Positions 7,271 through 12,807 of a stretch of 12,807 nucleotides of DNA are shown here, piece by piece (the first letter of the stretch is position 1; the number at the start of each line of letters is the position of its first letter). Origin of the DNA: Candidatus Sumerlaeota bacterium (GTDB lineage Bacteria > UBP6 > UBA1177); assembly GCA_007136595.1 (NCBI GenBank), contig SLGQ01000304.1:1-12807 (forward strand), written 5' to 3'. A program made the translations under genes and the position numbers. The notes below the pieces were generated by a model. That model did no database searches, was not told the DNA's origin, and was given only the letters and a program-made list of their open reading frames with translations.

Positions 7271-8671
7271 TTACCTGTCAGCTCTCTTTTTTTTGATAAC
7301 CATAATCACATTTTTACCTGTATTTACTATCCTTGTCATTACGGCAAAACAAATTATCGCAATAAAAATCATAAGCATCATTGCAATACCGGCATTATAG
7401 ACAAAATCATTAAAACCACCTGTTACAGGCCATCTTAATGTGAGATAAACCATCAGAGATAAAAATATAGGGTTCTTTTTAAGTTTAAGTAAAATTATAT
7501 AGCTCCATTGAATTACAAATCCGACCCATAAAGGGGCGAAAACAACCCCCAGCAACCCGAAATTAGCCCAGGCTTCACCGACAAAAAGACTGTTTATAAC
7601 TCCTGCAGTTCCCTCTTCAACTGCTGTAGGATTCAATATAGACATTATTATTCTTGCCGATCTGTCAGATTTATCAATTGAAAAAACATTTGAGATCAAA
7701 TTTGAAAAACTGGATATCCCTAAATGGGGATGTTTGTCAGGAAAAATATCAAAAGAGAAGAATGTACCCGCAGATTGACTTAGAAGCAGTCTCCCTGTTA
7801 TTCCCTGATTGATCTTCAGAAAAAGACCAGGTATAGCAGAAACATCAGCACCCATTATAAAAATATACGACCATATCAATATGAGTAAAATAACTGTTCC
7901 AACTGAAATCAAAAACTTGTAACTGATTTTGCCGTTAATTAAAATGTTAAGCAAAAGAAACCCCAGCAAATAAGACACTATCGGTGACTTGGCTAAACTG
8001 TATGTAGATATCATGACAGAAGCAAAGAACATAACCCCAAACCACAGAAGGTCTCCTTTTGATCGGGATGCTTTATAGTACGCATAAGAAATATAAGAAA
8101 GTATGGGGGTTAAGGCAATCGCAAAAATGTTTCTGAAAATTACATTTCCCCCGAATTCTCTGGAAGCCTCTATCCTCATTCTTGCAAGCATTTCGGCAGT
8201 TTTTCCGGTAAAAACACCGAATAGTGGAATAGTTCTTATCGTATAGAAAGTATAAACAACTGCCAACACGGAAATAAAGGATAACATGATAAGAGGAAGT
8301 TTTAAGTAAGAATCTTTGTTCGACACTATTGTTTCCGTCTTTTTAAATGAGTATGTGTCAAATAGTTTTTTTGTATTTAACTGCTTTAAGAAAACTGATG
8401 CCATTAACATGCCCAGTGGCATTGCGATCATTGTGTACATAACTGAAGCCCATCCATAAAATCTGGATGAATCTGAAGAGAGACGGGTAATAAGATAATG
8501 ATCATCGAGATTGTTGACAACGATCACTGCACCAATAAAAGAAAGAAGAAATAACTGTAAATAAAAAATATAGGAAATCATGTTTAATCTGTTCACAGCC
8601 ATAGTTCCTGCACATTTCCTGAAAAGAAAAAAAGAAATCAGCAGAACAACACCGGAAACAAAATAATACAA
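7271..8671 (-). CDS. Oligosaccharide repeat-unit polymerase, Wzy-like membrane protein
   Basis: 466 residues with about 10-12 hydrophobic segments, the first at residues 4-17 and the last near the C-terminus, ending in a basic tail (KKKRADR). A large hydrophilic loop lies in the C-terminal half, with the stretch EEGTAGVINSLFVGEAWANF followed by GLLGVV. This pattern is typical of oligosaccharide repeat-unit polymerases and O-antigen polymerases, which join undecaprenyl-linked repeat units in the periplasm. Sequence conservation in this class is low, so the assignment rests on topology, that motif and the glycosyltransferase neighbours. The TTG start (8669-8671) has GAGGGG seven bases upstream, itself inside the last codons of the deacetylase-like gene. 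The next in-frame ATG (residue 24) would remove the first membrane span, so TTG is preferred. An O-antigen ligase is the main alternative. Confidence 0.82.
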   Translation of the reverse strand: MYYFVSGVVLLISFFLFRKCAGTMAVNRLNMISYIFYLQLFLLSFIGAVIVVNNLDDHYLITRLSSDSSRFYGWASVMYTMIAMPLGMLMASVFLKQLNTKKLFDTYSFKKTETIVSNKDSYLKLPLIMLSFISVLAVVYTFYTIRTIPLFGVFTGKTAEMLARMRIEASREFGGNVIFRNIFAIALTPILSYISYAYYKASRSKGDLLWFGVMFFASVMISTYSLAKSPIVSYLLGFLLLNILINGKISYKFLISVGTVILLILIWSYIFIMGADVSAIPGLFLKINQGITGRLLLSQSAGTFFSFDIFPDKHPHLGISSFSNLISNVFSIDKSDRSARIIMSILNPTAVEEGTAGVINSLFVGEAWANFGLLGVVFAPLWVGFVIQWSYIILLKLKKNPIFLSLMVYLTLRWPVTGGFNDFVYNAGIAMMLMIFIAIICFAVMTRIVNTGKNVIMVIKKKRADR

Positions 8672-8675
8672 AAAC

Positions 8676-10034
8676 TTACCCCTCTAAAATCCCTGAATAA
8701 AGTTCTCTTTTTTCAGATGTATCCAACTCAGAATTGTGCCACAAAACAGAAAAAATACCGTTATATTTTCTACATTCAGATTTTATTTTTAAAGCTTTTT
8801 CAAGAGCCTCTTGTCCAAAACCGAGCCCCATGTATTTGGGGAACATTAAAGTGGCATCCATTACCAAAAGAGGTTTTTCTATCAAGTTCAACATTTTCCT
8901 TGTTTTAAAATTAAAAACTCTGAATTTTCTGCAGGTTCCTGTTCGAAAACCTATGCAATCAGCATAGGTCAATGTTGAGTCATAATTAAGACCTGTGTTT
9001 TCAAGGATCTGAAATGTTTCAGGAACAGAAAATCTTAAATAATGTTGTCTTGACGACCATTTTTTACTGTTAAATCCCAGTCTGCCATACAAATTTTTCA
9101 GTTTTTCAAATTCTTCAGATGCAGCAGCTTGATCAAAAATCGTGTTGTAACTACCGTGCAAACCTATGTCATGTCCCCTATTCAGGATTTCAAAGGCTAA
9201 AGTTTTTATAACTTTATTCTCAAGCAAATAGTGTCCATCATATTTTTTCTCAGAAACACCTGAAAGGAAATAAAAAGTGCTTTTCAGCCCAAGCTCCTCA
9301 CTTTTTTGCATTATATAATCAAAAGTATAAAACGGGTCTGCTTTTATATTGCCTGTTTTGACTTTATACAGCTTAGCAAGGTTGCTGATAAAAAGGGCGA
9401 CATCTTTTTTTCTGATAATATCTTTGGCAAGTGACTTCGCAATTTTATTCAAGGGTGAAAAATGATAGAACAAAGGATTGTCAACATCATGTGACGGCTC
9501 TATCTCAAACTGATGAACTTTTTTGTTTTTTTCCAATCCTAAATGCAACAACATTTTCCATATTATTTCTGAATAAATATCAACTACAGGCTTGTCAATA
9601 AATCTTTCTTTGAATGCAAGGGAATCTTTTGCTGAAAACCTTTTGTGTTCATCAACTTTCCCGACAACACTTTCTTCCCATCTTGTTAACATAAAAAATG
9701 CAGATGCGGGAATATCTGCATAACAGATAAGATTTCCATTTTCTTCAATGATTTCACCAGATCCAAAAATTACCGGAACAGCCTCATCATCAGTAAACTG
9801 GTTCTTAAACCATTTAACGCTCCGAGGGATATTTGATATACTCATATATTCATTGGGTTTTTTGAACTTCAGAAAAAAGGTTTCTTTAAAAATAAGTTTT
9901 CTCCCATTTTTAAGAACAATTTTTATGTCGTTATCTTCTACTGTAAAATCAAGTTCCAACCCGAGGTGATCTTTTAAAATCACTTGGGATAAATATTCTA
10001 TTTCCTTTTGACATATCTGTTTTTCAGCAGACAA
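8676..10034 (-). CDS. Polysaccharide-deacetylase-like protein with DUF7033-like N-terminus
   Basis: 452 residues with no signal peptide, so probably cytoplasmic. The N-terminal 160 residues, including FFMLTRWEE (113-121), resemble the DUF7033 domain that often precedes such barrels. The C-terminal part has the motifs of this deacetylase subfamily: HDVDNP (182-187), GHDIGLHGSYNT (287-298), SRQHYLRF (328-335), GFRTGTC (362-368) and VLWHNSELD (430-438). HDVD takes the place of TFDDG, and the second metal-ligand His of the usual HxxxH pair is absent from HGSYN. His331 in RQHYLRF may replace it (inference). Members commonly sit in capsule and exopolysaccharide loci. It may deacetylate a lipid-linked intermediate or nucleotide sugar, or have lost that activity. 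The TTG start is fixed by AAGGAG six bases upstream; no ATG occurs before residue 64. It starts two bases after the ATP-grasp stop. Confidence 0.85.
   Translation of the reverse strand: MSAEKQICQKEIEYLSQVILKDHLGLELDFTVEDNDIKIVLKNGRKLIFKETFFLKFKKPNEYMSISNIPRSVKWFKNQFTDDEAVPVIFGSGEIIEENGNLICYADIPASAFFMLTRWEESVVGKVDEHKRFSAKDSLAFKERFIDKPVVDIYSEIIWKMLLHLGLEKNKKVHQFEIEPSHDVDNPLFYHFSPLNKIAKSLAKDIIRKKDVALFISNLAKLYKVKTGNIKADPFYTFDYIMQKSEELGLKSTFYFLSGVSEKKYDGHYLLENKVIKTLAFEILNRGHDIGLHGSYNTIFDQAAASEEFEKLKNLYGRLGFNSKKWSSRQHYLRFSVPETFQILENTGLNYDSTLTYADCIGFRTGTCRKFRVFNFKTRKMLNLIEKPLLVMDATLMFPKYMGLGFGQEALEKALKIKSECRKYNGIFSVLWHNSELDTSEKRELYSGILEG
8679..8684 (-). promoter_or_regulatory. Ribosome binding site for TTG start of the Wzy-like polymerase gene
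   Basis: GAGGGG on the minus strand, seven bases before TTG at 8669-8671, formed by the last two sense codons (GAG GGG) of the deacetylase-like gene. The match to the consensus is partial. Confidence 0.6.
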
Positions 10035-10036
10035 CT

Positions 10037-11230
10037 TTATCTCCTTTTAAAAAAACGGTATATAGCAAAAAGCAAAGGGAGAAAATCTCTTTTATCATAC
10101 TCAGCAACAACAAGCTTGTCACATTTTAAAGATTTTTTCCACTGTTTGAAAGTTTTACCCCATTCAGGATAACCGCTTTTTCTGTAAAGCCACAAACAGT
10201 TTTGGAAATCCTCCAATATTTTAATATACTTAACACTGCCCTCGCCCCCTTTTGATTCGACAAAACTGTCACCGGAATATATCTCTGAAATATTCTGATA
10301 AGCTATGAGGGGTAGATTCACTCCGCAATATGGAGTTATGCCAACCCATGACCATGATCTGGGATTGATTTCGATCAAACGGAATCTGCCGTCAAAAGAG
10401 TCTTTTTTGAACTCAAACTCAGCTATTCCATCATAGCTAAGGTCTTTGCAAATTGATTTTACAACATTTATTACAGAATCAGGAACACCACTTATTTCTC
10501 CAACGACACAATCGCCAATATCTGCAGGATATCCTCTCACCTTTCTTCCTTTAAAAAGGGCGATAACCGTACCTTTTTTGCAATATACTCCAACAGTAAA
10601 CATTGTATCAGACATTCCCCGGATATACTCCTGTATCATAAAAAAGTTTAACTTGCCGGAGTATTTGCCCCTGAAACTCTCCAACTCTTCCTTTGACTCT
10701 AAAACAGTAAATCTCAAGTCATCCAAAACTTCATAGAAAGAACTTTCTCCTACTTCATCTGATCTTCTATACTCAGGTTTTACAATAACCGGATAATTTT
10801 CATCTGTAATTTCATTACATTGATCAAAGTCCCATGATAGTGGAACAGGATACCCTCTGTCTGAAGCCCATTTTGAAAATTTCTTCTTTTTGAGCAAAAG
10901 ATCGACAGTTGAAAAATCTGAACCGCAAAAACTGTAATATTTTGAGAGTTTATCCATATTTTTAGATACAGCAAAAACCCACAGGTCATTTGTTGGAAAA
11001 AGAACAGGTTTTAAGTCAAAACCTTTCCCTTTTTCAAGAAGGAACTCTATGAAAGACGCTTCATCTTTTAAAGGATCAGGACACTTAACATATTTAGCAT
11101 ATTTACTGAATGTACCGACAGATCTTACACAGTCCATTGCGATTACAGGTATCCCTCTGCTTCCCAACTCTCTGATTATACTAAGTCCATTATAGTTGCA
11201 GTTAAATACTATCGCGCTTCTTATAGACAA
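10037..11230 (-). CDS. ATP-grasp carboxylate-amine/thiol ligase-like protein
   Basis: 397 residues. It has an N-terminal Rossmann-like region (SAIVFNCNYNGLSIIREL, then PVLFPTNDLWVF), and a central ATP-grasp fold: VIVKPEYR (148-155), IQEYIRG (199-205), the loop ALFKGRKVRGYP (224-235), EFEF (271-274) and LIEINPRSW (285-293). Glu271, Glu287 and Asn289 are the likely Mg-ATP ligands. Such enzymes activate a carboxylate as acyl phosphate and form an amide or similar bond. The closest type by eye is the CarB-like ATP-grasp group found in surface-polysaccharide loci; no substrate can be deduced. The context suggests attaching an amino acid or other carboxylate to a sugar of the repeat unit. The TTG start overlaps the CapA-GNAT gene by 29 bases and has GGAG seven bases upstream. 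The C-terminal 90 residues are basic and of unknown role. Confidence 0.85.
   Translation of the reverse strand: MSIRSAIVFNCNYNGLSIIRELGSRGIPVIAMDCVRSVGTFSKYAKYVKCPDPLKDEASFIEFLLEKGKGFDLKPVLFPTNDLWVFAVSKNMDKLSKYYSFCGSDFSTVDLLLKKKKFSKWASDRGYPVPLSWDFDQCNEITDENYPVIVKPEYRRSDEVGESSFYEVLDDLRFTVLESKEELESFRGKYSGKLNFFMIQEYIRGMSDTMFTVGVYCKKGTVIALFKGRKVRGYPADIGDCVVGEISGVPDSVINVVKSICKDLSYDGIAEFEFKKDSFDGRFRLIEINPRSWSWVGITPYCGVNLPLIAYQNISEIYSGDSFVESKGGEGSVKYIKILEDFQNCLWLYRKSGYPEWGKTFKQWKKSLKCDKLVVAEYDKRDFLPLLFAIYRFFKRR
10041..10046 (-). promoter_or_regulatory. Ribosome binding site fixing TTG start of the deacetylase-like gene
   Basis: AAGGAG on the minus strand, six bases before TTG at 10032-10034. It overlaps the last codons of the ATP-grasp gene, whose TAA lies within the spacer, an arrangement that favours re-initiation by terminating ribosomes. 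Confidence 0.8.
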
Positions 11231-12807
11231 AGTGACACTCCAACGGATTTGTTAATATTGAAAAAAAATTTCTACCAAAAACCTTAACAAGAATATTTCT
11301 GCGATATTTCTCAAACCCCATATCCCTGTTTATATGCATGGATACTAGGTTGTTTTTTTCAACAATGATTCTAACAGGAGTTTTAGATTGCGAGGATTTG
11401 TCCAGATAATATTTGACCGATAGAGAGATCAATTTTCGATATATCCCCTTCCCTCTGAATTTATCATATACTATTGCATTAAAAAGAAAAACCGTGTCCG
11501 GCATAATATAATATTTGTCAAAATAAACAGCATGCTCTTCAGTTGACAAACCCCAATATTGACCGGCTATTTCTCCACCATCTAAAAACAGAAAAAGTGC
11601 ACAACCTTTAGAAATTCTGTCTTCAATCAATTTTACATCACCCTGAAAAAGATTTAAAAACCTATCCATTTTCTCAATAGAATCTACAACTTCAAACTTC
11701 TTCTCATCTACAGGCATTTTAACTTTAGTTTTATCCATCAACTCAAGAACAAATCGCTGTTTTATAGAAAAAGGAACCCTAACTATGTGATTAATCTTTT
11801 TCTGAACACCTTTTAAAAACCACAATACTCCCTTGTTTTTAACTTGATAAACAATCGATCCAAAAAATCGCTTCTTTTTTAAACAAAAACTCTCTGTTTC
11901 TGATAAGAACCAATAAATGAAGCAAGGCAGTTTGAACAAGAAAGATAAAAATCCGATTTTGGCAACTAATATTTTCCTATAAAAACCCGAAATTTTTTGT
12001 ACTACGGGGTATTCTCTATCCTGAAGAGCAAACACTTGATGAAACTCCTTTTCATTTGTGTTGAAAACAATGGCAGAGGAAATCCTGTTCCTTTTTCTCC
12101 ACTTCTTTCTTGTTATTTCAGTTACATCATGATAATCGTAAATAACAGGCAATTTTGAGGGATCATGCTTTTCTGAATAGTACTGGCATTTTGGCTTTAT
12201 CGTAAAATTAGGAAAAAGAAAATTGCCAAGCGACATAAACGCTTTTTTTCCATTTACCAAAAGTACTCCCTGGAGAGTATGTGAATGAGATCCTATTATT
12301 GAAAAAACTTTGGGGTGCTGCAAAATTTTTTTTGCTAAATTTACATCTTCAATACAAGGCAAAAATACATTTTCTCTTCCCCAGTGAAACAGGAGCAAAG
12401 CCATCCTGTTTTCACTTAAACCATCCAAACAATAATACACATTATCAATAGTAAGTGGATTCACACCGGGAGAATTTTCTTGTGCAATTTTAACATTTTT
12501 TAGATGTTTTTTATCGAAGGCACAAAAAGAGAATATTGTAAAACCCTGCCCAATATCAACTCCCTTTCTGGCATCGTTCAGATTTTTTCCTGCTCCCACT
12601 ACTTTAATGCCTAACTTAACCAAGGTATCAATCGTTTCAATGATACCCTTTTCTCCAAGATCATGGATATGGTTGTTGGCAAGACTCACAATGTTTATTT
12701 TTGATTCAAATATTTTTCGGGCAACCCATGGACCTTCAAATAAAGTTGATTTTTCTATTTGATAAAATCTGTCTCCTAGAGGTTGCTCAAGATTGATAAC
12801 TCTTACA
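11202..12807 (-). CDS. CapA-type metallophosphatase fused to GNAT acetyltransferase (5' partial)
   Basis: The frame is open to the right edge (534 visible residues), so the true start lies outside the window. The GTG at 12689 is internal: 39 coding residues precede it, including INLEQPLGD, a conserved CapA stretch. Visible residues 1 to about 230 are a CapA/PGA-cap domain of the calcineurin-like phosphatase fold: NLEQPL (5-10), SLANNHIHDLG (41-51), HWG (141-143), GSHSHTLQGV (172-181) and SLGNFLFPNF (192-201). A hydrophobic stretch (about 284-301) follows and may touch the membrane. Residues about 370-515 form a GNAT acyltransferase with the acetyl-CoA loop RGKGIYRKL (451-459) and the helix NNLVSMHINRDMGFEKY (485-501). 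CapA proteins act in poly-gamma-glutamate or capsule production; the GNAT part would acylate an amine. Both domains keep their key motifs. The reading frame is continuous, so this is a genuine fusion unless there is a sequencing error. Confidence 0.85.
   Translation of the reverse strand, partial: VRVINLEQPLGDRFYQIEKSTLFEGPWVARKIFESKINIVSLANNHIHDLGEKGIIETIDTLVKLGIKVVGAGKNLNDARKGVDIGQGFTIFSFCAFDKKHLKNVKIAQENSPGVNPLTIDNVYYCLDGLSENRMALLLFHWGRENVFLPCIEDVNLAKKILQHPKVFSIIGSHSHTLQGVLLVNGKKAFMSLGNFLFPNFTIKPKCQYYSEKHDPSKLPVIYDYHDVTEITRKKWRKRNRISSAIVFNTNEKEFHQVFALQDREYPVVQKISGFYRKILVAKIGFLSFLFKLPCFIYWFLSETESFCLKKKRFFGSIVYQVKNKGVLWFLKGVQKKINHIVRVPFSIKQRFVLELMDKTKVKMPVDEKKFEVVDSIEKMDRFLNLFQGDVKLIEDRISKGCALFLFLDGGEIAGQYWGLSTEEHAVYFDKYYIMPDTVFLFNAIVYDKFRGKGIYRKLISLSVKYYLDKSSQSKTPVRIIVEKNNLVSMHINRDMGFEKYRRNILVKVFGRNFFSILTNPLECHFVYKKRDSI
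11238..11241 (-). promoter_or_regulatory. Ribosome binding site fixing TTG start of the ATP-grasp gene
   Basis: GGAG on the minus strand, seven bases before TTG at 11228-11230, lies inside the coding sequence of the upstream CapA-GNAT gene. It supports the TTG because no ATG occurs before residue 32, which would remove the first Rossmann strand. Confidence 0.75.

Noticed and set aside
7244..7438. Small + strand frame across the glycosyltransferase/polymerase junction
   Set aside because: It lies opposite two well-supported genes, has no ribosome binding site and no recognisable domain.
11202..12689. GTG at 12689 as start of the CapA-GNAT gene
   Set aside because: It falls inside the conserved CapA stretch (IVSLANNH), and a further 39 in-frame residues with the motif NLEQPL precede it up to the window edge.

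Overview
The window comes from an AT-rich bacterium (roughly mid-30s % GC by eye) that is probably Gram-negative. The signs are a lipoprotein signal peptide, surface proteins with long TG(N/D), DP and DED(N) linkers, and a Wzy-type polysaccharide locus. I cannot name the lineage from sequence alone. The linker style resembles that of uncultured delta-proteobacterial/Myxococcota-like genomes, but this is only an impression. No RNA gene, insertion sequence, CRISPR array or attachment site was seen. Coding density is close to 100%: the longest gap between genes is 38 bases, so no promoter or intrinsic terminator can be placed with confidence.

Left part (1-3776, + strand) holds two tandem genes for exported proteins. 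The first is cut by the left window edge. It has a TGN/TGD repeat linker, a LamG-like (concanavalin A fold) domain, a DP linker and a MAM/choice-of-anchor-J-like beta domain. Nine bases later starts a 773-residue lipoprotein with a very acidic linker, a large beta-rich N-terminal region and a C-terminal domain resembling polysaccharide deacetylases (NodB/CE4 fold) with variant motifs.

Right part (3766-12807, - strand) is a compact polysaccharide biosynthesis operon. In transcription order it encodes: a CapA-type metallophosphatase fused to a GNAT acetyltransferase (5' end outside the window); an ATP-grasp ligase; a cytoplasmic polysaccharide-deacetylase-like protein with a DUF7033-like N-terminus; a multi-pass oligosaccharide repeat-unit polymerase (Wzy-like); a divergent GT-B glycosyltransferase; a GT4 glycosyltransferase; and a WbuB/WcaI-like GT4 glycosyltransferase. 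Neighbours overlap or lie 2-38 bases apart, and several start with TTG or GTG behind good Shine-Dalgarno sites, so tight translational coupling is likely.

Inferred joint role: the three glycosyltransferases assemble an oligosaccharide repeat unit on a lipid carrier and the polymerase joins the units in the periplasm. The ATP-grasp, GNAT/CapA and deacetylase-like proteins may add or alter amino-acid, acyl or acetyl groups. No flippase, initiating sugar-phosphate transferase, chain-length regulator or nucleotide-sugar enzyme lies in the window, so the locus must continue to the right or be spread elsewhere. The operon meets the two surface-protein genes tail to tail with an 11-base overlap of coding sequence.
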